Of a DNA stretch of 64,000 nt, positions 35,501-45,943 are shown piece by piece. Source of the stretch: Letharia columbiana (Eukaryota > Ascomycota > Lecanoromycetes > Lecanorales > Parmeliaceae); the NCBI RefSeq assembly GCF_014066305.1, contig NW_023501120.1, positions 62,001 to 126,000 of the forward strand. Reading direction: 5' to 3'. Positions within the stretch are counted from its first letter, which is position 1. Each line of letters begins with the position of its first letter. The notes under the pieces are model-generated. The model was not told the DNA's origin. It searched no databases and was given only the letters and a program-made list of their open reading frames with translations. Made by a program: the position numbers and the translations under genes.

Positions 35501-35731
35501 CTCGGTCTGCCCTCCAGCGTACTACGCACATCTGATTTGTCTGCGTGCGCGCTGCTATCTCGCAGACTTCATCAGTCGCAACGCTGGGAAGGAGTTCGAC
35601 TGGAACCACGCTCCGTGGCGCTCAGGGGTCCATGAGAGGTATGTTGATTACCAACTGGAGCCCGATACTGTTCTTGGAGGAGGCAACGCTCATTCTCGCG
35701 CAGTCTCAAGGATTCCATGTTCTACATCTAA
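32514..35731 (+). CDS. Argonaute protein (QDE-2-like)
   Basis: Nine exons: 32514-32536, 32589-33664, 33713-33760, 33812-34017, 34083-34545, 34605-34997, 35055-35329, 35376-35638, 35704-35731, giving 924 residues; all phases agree. Domains in order: Argonaute N-terminal (L-P-L-R-P-G-Y-G), linker 1 with G-G-L-I-A-V-R-G-Y-Y-S-S-I-R, PAZ region, linker 2 (W-I-P-P-E-L-C), Mid, and PIWI. In PIWI the catalytic set is present: D662 (V-G-I-D-V-T-H-P), a glutamate-finger candidate near 699-703 (Q-E-S-K-K-E-M), D736 (V-Y-R-D-G-V-S-E-G-Q) and H880 (A-Y-Y-A-H-L). The C-terminus ends S-M-F-Y-I as in eukaryotic Argonautes. The protein should load small RNAs and cleave targets in RNA silencing. The first 23-bp exon is a tentative start; the rest is solid. 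Intron 2 is GC-AG. Confidence 0.92.
33665..33712 (+). other. GC-AG intron in the Argonaute gene
   Basis: Donor g|gcaagt, branch-like actgac, acceptor ctccag. Joining phase 1 to phase 1 restores V-K-E-Y-F-H-T-E-Y-G-L-T-L, as expected for Argonautes. A GT donor four bases downstream fails on phase. Confidence 0.85.
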
Positions 35732-36819
35732 AATGTGGATAGACTTGCACTGAGATATTACTGGATCACAGCGTTATTGAAAATTAGTATTTCCAAAAAA
35801 AACAAGTTCTACTTCGAGGCTGCTGATCAAGACGAATGACTTTTCAGGGCTCTGGAAACGTGGTCAGATGAAATTGGCAAGATTCGCAGCTTCAAAACTG
35901 GCACTCTACACAGACTTCCATCTTGAAGTCTCAAGATTTTGCTCCGGATAGAAAAGGTGCTACTCATAGATGGTCAGAAAATCGTTTCCTAAAGGAACTT
36001 CCAATCCGCCGTTCACGAGCCCTTCTACTTCAGTCAAGACGTAGATGACTACGTGCTTAATTCATCCTGACATAATCTCTAGCATACAAACTTACTACTG
36101 CACCGACTCACAGACTGCTCGAAGGCCCCCTTGTCCGTCACCAGACATATCCCCAAAAACGGAAGACGATCAGGCGTCATGCCAGAAAATAGGACATCTG
36201 TTTTATGAGTGCTCAAACAAGGAATGCCAATAACAAAAACAAATCCCAGCCTGCCGATCACGTTGCCTAAACCACTCCTCCGTACTGAGAAACATTGTGA
36301 GAAGGCTCAATCCCAATTGAAAACATATGCAGAGACAAGTAATACTCGGCTACGTCACTGATGCACAGACACGGACCTGTCATCAACGCTGCGCTTATAG
36401 GAGACCGAGGATGGTGAAGATGGAAGTGATGCCAAGGTCAGTCAATACTCCTTACCTTTTGTGCTTCAGAAGCATGGATCAACTCTGTCGGTTTGCGCCT
36501 GTGTCTTTCTCGCTTCCATACATACATACACAAATCGATTATTCATGACTTGCGCTGCGCGAGTAAATAGAAAGGATGTCATACGATAATGGTCTTATCG
36601 CGAAGCCATCGAATTCTTTGTCCGTTCACAACACAAACAGGCTGCCTTCAGTTATGGCTGTCGTTGTTCAGGCCCCAACACAATGTCATTCATCGACAGA
36701 GCTCTAGATCGCCAACACCTCGGCTCCTGACTCTCGGATCTTCAGATTTCCCCTCTTTCTTATCATCGTCACACCTACAAAAAGCCAGCATCAACTCAGG
36801 CTCAGATTCAGCGTCAAAC
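35732..36819. other. Intergenic
   Basis: 3' flank of Argonaute and promoter of the RING gene. An in-frame extension of the RING gene back to 36589 exists but has unconserved-looking composition, so I treat it as leader. Nothing else is supported. Confidence 0.4.
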
Positions 36820-38424
36820 ATGAACCGAGACTCTCCAAATTCAGGCGACAGCCAGCACCATACGCAAAACCAAGCTCAGATCGTCCCTCAGAACCCAACT
36901 CACACCTCAACACCAAATTCGGTTCAGGACCAGCTACACGCGCAAGACGAACATCTCAACGCCCAAGCGGCAGTCCTGCTCAACGAATTCCTCGCAAAAA
37001 CCCGCCGCCTGATCTCATCCGAGCTCGGAAAGGACACGGACTGCACCATCTGTTCAGAGCCCTTCCTTCGCGGCGACAACCCCGAAGTGCCCGTCAGGCT
37101 CGACTGCGGCCACACCTTCGGCATGGGCTGCATCCTGAAATGGCTGTCCCCGGTATCGCGCGACGGCAACAACAGTTGTCCCAATTGCCGGAAGCCGATC
37201 TTCGACGACTGGGATCCGATGGGCTTTCCCGCGGCCCGGGAGACGGCACCGGTTGGGAGGAGGAGGAGAGTCACGGCGGCGCCTGTCCGAATTTCCGCAG
37301 ATGACCCATCTGTCGGCAGAGACGAACGACGCGAACCATCTCGACTACCAGCGTGGCTTCAGCCCGAGAACTTACCGTCATGGCTTCGGCTTCCGGACGA
37401 CGTTCCGACTGGGGGTGTAGATCCGACAGCCGTCGCCGCCGAACCGGTTGATGCTACGGCAAGCACGAGCCCAGTCGCCCCAATTCCGGGGTCTGTGGCT
37501 CCCAATGCACCTCTACCTTCTACGATAGTCGCCACTGAGGAGGCCTGGGATCAGCAGCAGGCAGTGGGGGAACCACAGACAGTAGCGACGAACGAATCAA
37601 GGACTTCGGAGATGTCAACACCTGACGACACGGCTTCTTCTTTGCCTCCATCCACACAACGCAGTGGCCAGAGACCCGCCTCGACGATCAGTCAGAGGGA
37701 TGGAGATGACGCTACGGCAGGCTCGCTGCGAATTGAGGAGGCACATAGACGATATCTGGAGACAAGCAGTCGCTTGAATTTGTGGAGACCTGGAGAGATG
37801 GAACTGGAGCTTCAGGCGCGGTTGCAAGAACTGGTCAACGCGTACAGAGCTGCCGGTAGAGCCGATCGTAGAGCCGCTCGCAGACCAGCCGCGGCAGCCA
37901 CCCCAGCACCACCACAGGCCGCCCGCCCCACCGAAGACGAAGACAACGGCGTCGCCGCAATGTTCAACGCCGCCGAAAGCGAACACGACCAACGACGCCA
38001 GCAAGCAGCCACGAACGAGCGCAAACGCCACATGTGGATGCAATTCTGCGAAGGCGTCGTCCGCACCATCGAACAATCCGCCGACGGCGCCGCCCTCGCC
38101 AACCACGACCTAGCCCTCACAATCATCAGCATGCGAGACCTCGACGGGTTCATCGCCGAGCGAGCGACCGAGAGCCCGACATGGCGCCGCACACTGCGGA
38201 CCTTTCCGCGCCTGCACACGGAGATGGTGACACGGTTCGACGATTTCCGTCCCTTGCCCTCCGTCACCATTGGCGATCGCATCGAGCTCGAGCGCCTCCT
38301 GGCAGGCACCAGCTTCGACAGAGAGACACTCCACAGAGCGCGGTGGTACACGCGCCTGGGTGAACGTCTGGCACGGACGGGGGCGGCGAATTCGGAGCAT
38401 GAAAGCGGCCTGTGGCTCGCTTGA
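36820..38424 (+). CDS. RING-type zinc-finger protein (putative E3 ligase)
   Basis: 534 residues from the ATG at 36820 (M-N-R-D-S-P-N-S-G); an upstream in-frame ATG lies at 36589. A RING core lies at about residues 73-127: C-T-I-C ... L-D-C-G-H-T-F-G-M-G-C-I-L-K-W-L ... S-C-P-N-C. The position that is usually Cys or His three residues after C-G-H is Gly, a variant seen in several fungal RINGs, so one zinc site lacks a standard ligand. The middle is low-complexity Pro/Ala/Thr-rich. The C-terminal third is helical and Arg/Ala-rich, ending in F-D-R-E-T-L-H-R-A-R-W-Y. Ubiquitin ligase activity is inferred from the fold only. The stop at 38422-38424 may lie inside an intron: the same frame is open again to 38661 (see findings). 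Confidence 0.8.
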   Translation: MNRDSPNSGDSQHHTQNQAQIVPQNPTHTSTPNSVQDQLHAQDEHLNAQAAVLLNEFLAKTRRLISSELGKDTDCTICSEPFLRGDNPEVPVRLDCGHTFGMGCILKWLSPVSRDGNNSCPNCRKPIFDDWDPMGFPAARETAPVGRRRRVTAAPVRISADDPSVGRDERREPSRLPAWLQPENLPSWLRLPDDVPTGGVDPTAVAAEPVDATASTSPVAPIPGSVAPNAPLPSTIVATEEAWDQQQAVGEPQTVATNESRTSEMSTPDDTASSLPPSTQRSGQRPASTISQRDGDDATAGSLRIEEAHRRYLETSSRLNLWRPGEMELELQARLQELVNAYRAAGRADRRAARRPAAAATPAPPQAARPTEDEDNGVAAMFNAAESEHDQRRQQAATNERKRHMWMQFCEGVVRTIEQSADGAALANHDLALTIISMRDLDGFIAERATESPTWRRTLRTFPRLHTEMVTRFDDFRPLPSVTIGDRIELERLLAGTSFDRETLHRARWYTRLGERLARTGAANSEHESGLWLA

Positions 38425-38661
38425 CGGAGAGCATGGCGATTTTCTCGGGCCCCATCTCGCGAGAGCACAGCATCCATCACCACCACCACCGGCTCGGGTG
38501 AGCGGCCTACGGCGGAGGAGGCGACGGAAACGCGGAGAGTGGAGCACTGGTTGCTGGGCGGGGCGCCGATCACTGTCAGGGGGGCAGCTGCAGCTGTGGA
38601 TGCGGCACTCCGGGCCGGTGCGGAGTCGAACATTGCGATGACGATGACGACAGGCTTGTGA

Positions 38662-41600
38662 GTGGATGGTATGCTTGGATGCGGACTGTGGGGTGAATGG
38701 GATGGATGGGTTAAGGTATGATGGAGAAATGCATTCTTTGGATCTAGACTAGATCTTTAGCACTCGTAAGAGAAGGATTAGTAATGCAAGAGAGAAACCA
38801 ACGCTGCACTCAGTCCAATTCTGAATCCAATCTTTCGATTCATGGGAGCCCGAAGAGGTCCAGGCCATGAAAGAGCATGAGGAATGGCCAAGGTCCATCA
38901 GATGAGAGGGTCAAGCTTACCTAGGGCCGCTGAACGGCTGAGCCAGATTACTCTACGGGTCGCTTCTCGTACCATGATGGAATCTCGGCACTGCACTGTT
39001 TCCCTTTACTCGTTCCAAATTAATCAAAGAGCAAAGCATTGCTTAATCCAAATCACTACCTCGTTGGATGCCGCTCCTGTTCTAGAGGGTGAGCAGCGCC
39101 GTTATACACATCACCCGCACCGGGTAAGGCGAGGCTGAGGCGAGGGTAAGCCGCAGCTGAAGGGACCCATTCGAGCGCCATAGCCTTCGATTAGATCCGC
39201 TCGGGGTTACCTGTAAGGCACCATTTTCAGCCCCGTGCTCTAACGGAGAGCTACAACTCCCCCTACGTGATTTAGTCAGTATCAGAATAAACGTACGCTG
39301 ATCTGGGATTGTTTTTTCGAAGCCAATGCGCTTCGTGTGCGTTGGGGTAGTAGCTGTAGGCCAGCCAAAACAGTTCTATTTTGCATCGCGAGCATTTTTT
39401 AACCTCTCCTACCCGCGCGAGGTCTTTCTCATTATTTATTTATGGAGTCAAACCACGAGTCGGACGCCTTCTTCCTCTCTATTCTCCTTCACTCGGTGGA
39501 ACTACCAGCGTATGTCTGGTCTTTATCGCACAACCCGAGAAAGGGTCTCCAGAATCTTGCACACTCTCTGGATTCCAATCTGTATGGCGAAGCTTTCAAT
39601 GCTTGATGTCGCGTTCTCTCACCCTCAGTCACTACGAGGCCGAATCAACGGCACACATCCACAGTTGATATCAGGAATTTCTGCTTTAAGAAGTGAGGGA
39701 CAACGATTCAAGCGCTAAGTTGAGAGCCAGCGAAGAGCAAAGGCTGGGCTAGGCAGTAGGGTAGATAATAGGCACCTAACGCGGTAGGGGCAGGTGGCCG
39801 AGTCGCAGGGCGGAGAGCAAAACAGAATCAGGCAGGCAGCAGAACAGGGTAGATGAAAGAGCAGGGTAGATGAAAGAGTAGGGCAAGGCAGATAGCTGGG
39901 CAGGCAACCAGGTAACAGGGTAGGTAACAGAGAAAGGTAGGGTAGGGCAAGTAGCCAGGTAGGTAACAGAGCGGCGGAGCAGGGACATAATAGCAATCCG
40001 TTCCGATAGTAACGGACTGAACAAAAGGAGAGTGTCAGCATCCTTGATGCAATAATAAGAAGCGCTGATCCCGGTCAGATGCCACAGAACGGGATCCCAG
40101 GACACTGCCGTGGATAAATCTTCGGGTCGAAGCTTTGACTGTGAAAGAGAGACGTCGCCGTCTACAACGACAAGGCATAAGGCGGTAGCACTTCAAGGCG
40201 CACTCGTAACGCACAACCGTGGTACGCAACCCTGAACGAGCCCCACCACCACATCATCCCACGCCCCACCGAGCCGGGCACCCGATTCAAGCAGTCGGGA
40301 CGCTTGGCCGGTATTCCGGCGCACGGGCTGCACCGGATCGGCTCCGACATGTACGGGACGACGCGGAGGGGCTCCGGGCTGATGAACGATGCGCTCAGGG
40401 AACGGGTGGAGGAGGGGAGGTCCTGTGCCGGAACCGGCGTTGAAGCGGCGGGTGAGGTCGAGCGTGAGAGCAGACGGCTTGAACGGGCGCGCGACCGGTG
40501 TGGTACCGTAGGGGATTTTGGGATGTACTATAGTCGAGATTTTGCAATATCAGTGGCGTCATGAGGTGACAAAATTCTGGCCCGTTGGCCCCAAGCTCAC
40601 TGGGTGGTTTGACCAAGGAGGACCTTCGGCTCGGTGAGATTGGTCTAATTTAAATATATATCGCTATCTCAAGGAGGACTTTCCACGGACCCGTCCCCCA
40701 CCACTGGAATAAATCGAATCAAGTTTGAGTCAGTTTTATTACTCACCACATGTTGACCTCCTTCCTAACCGGACCTAGCGCCTCTTGGCAGAGTCCCTGC
40801 GGCCTACCTATCCCATACCACTGTCCATAGCATAAACCTCCTTATTAATTGATTTCCTAATTAAACACCACCATAGACTCGATCCGGCACGGTCGCAACA
40901 GGGTTACGAATCCATCCATAGGATATACGATCCTACGTCACAAGAAATTCCACCGTCCCTGCAAAGTCCTGCTCTCCCTGCTCTAGATCCTGCTTGACCA
41001 ATGCGGCTGCGCACATTATATAAATCAATCGGATCCTTTCTTCTTCCGCTAGTCGCTGTCGATCCGTCACTACGATTATCCGATTCTTTGATATTCAAAG
41101 CTCATTGACCAACTGGAGCTTGCTTATCCGCTTATTACTATTTTCGACGACAATCTATGGTGAAGCTAGGTTCGAGATAGGAAACTGTCCGTCTATAGCG
41201 GTCGCCGTATCTTATTGGTCGGTAGTACGTATTATCCACAGCTATTAGTCTTCAAGGTAGGTTCCTCTCCGCAGTATTTATCGGAGAGGGTACCAGAACC
41301 GCTCTTTCGAATGATGTACCAATTTCCTAGTATCATCCCTTGTATACACCGTTGGAGTATCTTCTCAGTTGCTTTTTGAAGAGATAGATTATTGTCCTGC
41401 GGTAGTGTTCGTCAGGGTTATAGATTATCCGCGTCATCCGCCGTATTTTGCTAGTTCGATCGAGATGCCGAATTTGGCCGCTCGCTTCAGACTTCGTCGG
41501 CGGTTGATGTCCTTTTCGAAAGAGCTCGGTTCTATAGATATACTCGGAGAAAATCTTACGACACTTTGCTCTGTAAGCAGCGCTGTTCAAGTTTGTCGGT

Positions 41601-41804
41601 CGCATTGTGGCTATTGACTCTTTCGATTTGCGGTTGGATATGTCACCATTCCTGCCATTGTCAGCCCAAGCCAAGGCACGTCGAAGTCATGTCCACATCA
41701 ACCTCTTTTAGCACCACATGAGTTCAGTTCTATTCTTACCCCCCTTCTAGCTTACTCATTCTTAATCAAACAAAACTAGCAATCCCAACGCATATGGAAC
41801 ATGG
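38662..41804. other. Gene-free island with repeats
   Basis: About 3.1 kb without a supportable gene. It holds the purine-rich minisatellite at 39720-39980 and a short GC-rich patch (about 40220-40500). An AT-rich tract from about 40600 to 41760 follows. The minus-strand frame at 41333-41674 in it is basic (R-K-S-K, R-R-M-T-R) and may be a decayed mobile-element fragment. No terminal repeats were found. Confidence 0.4.
39845..39980. repeat. Purine-rich minisatellite
   Basis: Two exact adjacent 17-bp units cagggtagatgaaagag (39845-39861, 39862-39877 with one final mismatch) are followed by degenerate units built on cagggtag and ggtaacag. The tract is strongly G/A on the plus strand. Confidence 0.75.
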
Positions 41805-41963
41805 TCATGAGACTGACTCGGCCCAGATCTCCAGTGCATCCCTATAAGCGCCCTCGCCGCCATCCGTCATAGGCTTGAGGCTCTCAGCATCATCGGCGAA
41901 AGTCTCGTTGTCGTTGAAACCGTTCTCGCGTGCGAGTTTGGCGGTCTTGCGCTTGCGGCCCAT
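41805..41963 (-). CDS. Small 52-residue protein, unknown function
   Basis: Minus-strand frame from the ATG at 41963 to the TGA at 41805. The start context is gccgccATGG, near ideal. The protein begins M-G-R-K-R-K-T-A-K-L-A (basic) and continues acidic (D-N-E-T-F-A-D-D-A-E-S). The ATG is preceded by a 100-base pyrimidine-rich leader and a TATA box about 147 bases upstream, the usual layout of a well-expressed fungal gene. No signal peptide or family is recognised. The same frame is open upstream into the leader but has no other ATG. Confidence 0.5.
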   Translation of the reverse strand: MGRKRKTAKLARENGFNDNETFADDAESLKPMTDGGEGAYRDALEIWAESVS

Positions 41964-42108
41964 GGCGGCAGCGAAAGCCGAGGAGTGCTGAAAGAGGATT
42001 TGCGTGAAGAAGGCATCTGACGAGGCAAATAGTCCCAGGAAAGAGCAGACGAGGAGGGCAGATGAGGAGTACGTGGTAGGAGTCGCTCGAGGGGAGGCGC
42101 GCTGCCCC

Positions 42109-42114
42109 TATATA
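42109..42114 (-). promoter_or_regulatory. TATA box of the 52-residue gene
   Basis: The palindromic ctatatag (42108-42115) in GC-rich surroundings lies 147 bases from the ATG at 41963. A pyrimidine-rich leader lies between. Confidence 0.45.
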
Positions 42115-42115
42115 G

Positions 42116-45100
42116 AGGCCAAGCTGACGGGCACGGCACCATCATGCACTGCGGTATCGTAGCACTACCTTGGATAGTGTCGTCGTTAAAATTTGACCCT
42201 TTTCGCATCGATGGTGGGGATGGAGGAAATGTGGGATTCGGTTTTGGTCCCTAGGGGACGTTTTCGAGATGCGTTACCTACAGCTTATTCAACCGAGGTG
42301 AGCCTGGTTGAGCGCACGTGACGCGACTCACCCAAAAAGTGGCGAACTCACTTGCTTGAATGGATTAGAGCGACCGGCCTGCGCACGTACAGATTAGGCT
42401 TAGAAAACAAGCTGTGTTTGCGGGTTAATTCAACTGCCCAACCATGTTGATACGTCCATCGGGTTGCAAGTTCATTGTTCTGTGATGAAACGGATCCAGC
42501 GCAATCATGGGGATTCATCGTGTCCACGCTTTCGATGTCATGGGATTTTGGCCATCAATCGCCGCGGTACTCTGGTGGAAAGCTCGAAGCTACCTTTCAA
42601 AGATCTTGAAACGAGACATTGCAACCGTGAAGACTCATGCGTGAATGAGTTTCCTTCTCCATACTTTTTTGAGGCCTTGGTGAAGGGCTCTCAATCTCTG
42701 GGAGTCTCGAGGAAACAGGGGTGGCAATGTAGGGGACGTGACGGAGAATGTCGGCAGCTGCCATTTTTGGGCAATGATCGCTCTGCCAATGTTCTTTGTT
42801 GTACGTGACCTCTGCTAGATTGTGCGTTTTCTGTCGGAAATATGGATCATCAAGCGGACATGTTCAAATACTAGGCGTGCGTGGCGTGATTCTTGCTCCA
42901 GTTGAGACGGACCAGATCTGAGACGGAGAGAGAAGCGGAAAGTGATCGAAATAACTTTGTGCTATGAGCCATTCCGATAAAGTGAATTGTTTGCACATAG
43001 GATGTGACAGATGACGTCCGCCAGCTTCTACCCTTTTTAGCCTCAAAGCATCAGACAGGATCCCTGTACCAATGTAACGGCCATCCGTCAAGCTCTCTGG
43101 TGCATGAATATCAAGGTCCAAGCTGTCTTGGTCTCACAGAACGGTTGTGAACTTGGCATTGCGTTTCTAAACATAATAGATGATGACGGTGCTTTTTCAA
43201 CATCACTTATTCAAGCTATGCCAGCGTACAAAGGAAAGGTCGTCTTCAGAGTTGCCGTGCGGATCTGGTCTTTCATGCTGAAGGCTGACGGCATAACAGA
43301 ACACCACTTTAGCCGTCACCCCTCGGATCAAATAGATCCGGTGGAACTCGCAAAGGCTTTTTACAGATGGCGTTTTTTGGGAGGAGGGGCGAGATTTGGA
43401 AGATTGAGTGTGGAGCCTGGAGGACATGACCTCTTGCCAAGGTTGGTGTGGCACAGTAGAAACAGAGCGTCAGGCAACAAGGTCATGCATTGTAACCCTC
43501 GGGAGGATGATGTGAGACCTCGTCATCCAGAGCAGCCAAATCTCCCGAAAAGCTGGGGTAAGTACGGCCAAAGATCGCCGATGACGACCACATGTTCAGG
43601 CTCAGATGTTCATCAAAGCTGCATCTACAACACGTTTGACTCTGATGTCATGAGGCTGAAGACGATCGAAGGGTCCGCGAAGGATGGAAAGGATGGTAAA
43701 GTTGGAGCTCAAGCAACAGCCTCGAGGCAACGCGTACACTGTTTCAAAGTCTGCAGCGTTGGCCGTCACGTCTGGAGATGGCACGGCCAGGGCTGTCACA
43801 ATTGGACTCACCAAACGCAAGGTGTTGGATCAAGACTCATGGCTGCCAGATCCTGACACGTCTTCTGTTCTGCATGCCGGCCCCTGCTTCGGCAAACATG
43901 AACAGGTGAGCAGATGAATAGGTGTGCCGAAGCCTGATGGTCTTTTCAGTTTTGAGAAGATAAGTATTAGCACAATCAAGACGAAGACGTAATCGGATGA
44001 CGCATTCATTTTAGCATCGAGTCACTTCGGCGGTTTGGAGTGAGACAAAGCGGGAGGAGAGGATCAAAGCACAGTATGGCGGAAAGCAATTGCTGACGGC
44101 TGGCGGTTTGACAAAGTCAGAAGGATAGATTAATTGGCCGCGTGTGCCAGCAGCATCAGGAATACAGCTGTGCTGAGAGCGTTTATCGGTGTGTGTTTAT
44201 TTCATGTTTGTCATCATCGAGTCTGCCTTCCTTTCAACCTTTCAATATTTCGGCAAGACTTCAGCTGCCATGGACAGTCTTGGCATTTTCCCGCAGTCAT
44301 ATTGGATCCCACCCTAGCAGCCAAGCCACTCCCAAAGTGGTATAGTGTATCGCTTAAATTCTTAGCGTATGAAGCGATGGATTCCTGTTCCCCACTTTCC
44401 ATCCATTTTCACCCTCCATCACCATTTTCTACTGCTACTTTTACTCTCATTCGCGTCTCTCCCAACAGTCATAATTGTTGCCACATTCCACAACATCCCC
44501 GCAACAAGTAGGCGCAGCTTGCAATTGTTCAATCAATTCATGCAATGCTCACATTCAATGCTACACACCACCGGCGTGATTACCGCTACCCGAGACCACC
44601 TGTACTCAGCCTTGTGGGCATGGCCCCCCACCAAGATGGGCTCTCGACGTCGATGAACTCCGGTGGCTTTGAGCACAGCTTGCGAAGCCACAAGGCCAAG
44701 CGCGATAGTTGGTCAACGGATGACGGAACGGCCAGTCGCAAGGCAGCAATTGAGTCAATTGACCACTGATGAGTCTCAGCTGACCTTAGTGCGAACTGGC
44801 ATTTGATGGTGTCTACACCTGATAGAGCCTTAGAGCGTGCATAGGGCCATTGATGCCTATGACTCGAAGCTAGGCAAGTTTGGATCAACAGGCATCAATT
44901 ACATACTTCTCATCCATACTTCTCATTTTCTATATCATCTCCCAATCGCGCACATCTCTTTCCTCTCTTCTCTTCATCTTCTAACATTTCTCAAACGCAA
45001 ACATAACACACGGTGTTGGCCAAGGTAATAAATCCTGCTTCGCCCACCGATCCTTTCCTCTTCACCAACAACAACATCGGCCTCGAAACACGACCTCTCA

Positions 45101-45322
45101 TATTTCAATCCTTCACGTCGTCATCAAGGATTGCGTGACATCATTCTGTGTTACCCGTGCTATCATTATCTCCAAACAACGTCGAGCGTCGTCTACTTAA
45201 CCAGCCCATTGTCGCCGATTCTTAAGGTGTCTCCCCAATACACCAAGACCACGTACTACTACATCTCAACCCCACCATCATTCCCACCGATTTCACCAAA
45301 ACCAACCCACCCTGAACCCACA
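42116..45322. other. Gene-poor interval
   Basis: Apart from one doubtful open frame (43104-43856) there is no recognisable gene. From about 44930 to 45320 the plus strand is pyrimidine-rich and is probably the promoter and leader of the gene at 45323. Confidence 0.4.
43104..43856 (+). CDS. Doubtful open reading frame (250 codons)
   Basis: A contiguous frame from the ATG at 43104 with no recognisable family. Composition is irregular, with His/Arg/Gln-rich stretches in its second half. A different plus-strand frame over 43684-43917 looks at least as protein-like (A-L-A-V-T-S-G-D-G-T-A-R-A-V-T). If there is a gene here it is probably spliced or decayed. Confidence 0.22.
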   Translation: MNIKVQAVLVSQNGCELGIAFLNIIDDDGAFSTSLIQAMPAYKGKVVFRVAVRIWSFMLKADGITEHHFSRHPSDQIDPVELAKAFYRWRFLGGGARFGRLSVEPGGHDLLPRLVWHSRNRASGNKVMHCNPREDDVRPRHPEQPNLPKSWGKYGQRSPMTTTCSGSDVHQSCIYNTFDSDVMRLKTIEGSAKDGKDGKVGAQATASRQRVHCFKVCSVGRHVWRWHGQGCHNWTHQTQGVGSRLMAARS

Positions 45323-45943
45323 ATGGATTCCGCACCCCGCCAAGTAGGCTTCGCGCCCATCCCCGCCACCTACTCGCGTCTACCCCACGACGACGAGCTC
45401 TACGTCATGAAAACCTTCGCCCGCCACGCCTCTCACTGCTCCGCCTGCGCCCACCCCTACGAAGTCCACCGCAAAGGCGGCAGTCTCTGCTCCAAAGGCC
45501 ACCAGCGAGCCCTCGACGTCGCCCAGTACGTCTTCAACAAAGCCGGCCAAACCTTCTCCGTCGTCGACCTCGAGGGCAACCGGCGCGTGCAGATGGAGAT
45601 CCCGGTCGACTGCGCCGTCGTCCGCGAGCTGCTCAAGGCGATGGAACGCGGCCTCCGCCTGCGCCGGAGGGTCCCCGCCGCCAGCTACGACGAGACGTAC
45701 CACGTCGCCCCAAGGGTGATGCAGCCGACCTTCGAGCACCGACGCCCGCAGGAGCCCCGCTACATCCGCAAGCCGATGCTCGAGACCGCCATGCCGCCTA
45801 CACCGCGGCGCGAGAAGCACTCCCACTCCGGCCGCGGGAGCCTGTACGAGGCGGACATGAAGGAGCGGGAGCGGCGGAACCGGTCGCGAACCGCCAGGGG
45901 TGCGCCGCCCGTGCCGGCCAAAGACGATGACTATTACTACTGA
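45323..45943 (+). CDS. Conserved fungal small protein with Cys motif
   Basis: Single exon of 206 residues from the ATG at 45323. The conserved core is Y-V-M-K-T-F-A-R-H-A-S-H-C-S-A-C then P-Y-E-V and G-G-S-L-C-S-K-G-H. The C-x2-C plus C-x2/3-H pattern could bind zinc. It is followed by A-L-D-V-A-Q-Y and V-V-D-L-E-G-N. A basic stretch L-R-L-R-R-R-V-P and a Pro/Arg/Tyr-rich tail (ends D-D-D-Y-Y-Y) follow. This arrangement is widespread in Pezizomycotina as an uncharacterised protein. The upstream in-frame extension has no conserved look and is treated as leader. Coding GC at third positions is high compared with the flanks. Confidence 0.8.
   Translation: MDSAPRQVGFAPIPATYSRLPHDDELYVMKTFARHASHCSACAHPYEVHRKGGSLCSKGHQRALDVAQYVFNKAGQTFSVVDLEGNRRVQMEIPVDCAVVRELLKAMERGLRLRRRVPAASYDETYHVAPRVMQPTFEHRRPQEPRYIRKPMLETAMPPTPRREKHSHSGRGSLYEADMKERERRNRSRTARGAPPVPAKDDDYYY

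Noticed and set aside
37812..38633. 273-codon minus-strand frame opposite the RING gene
   Set aside because: It is a shadow of a GC-rich Arg/Ala coding region and shows no domain.
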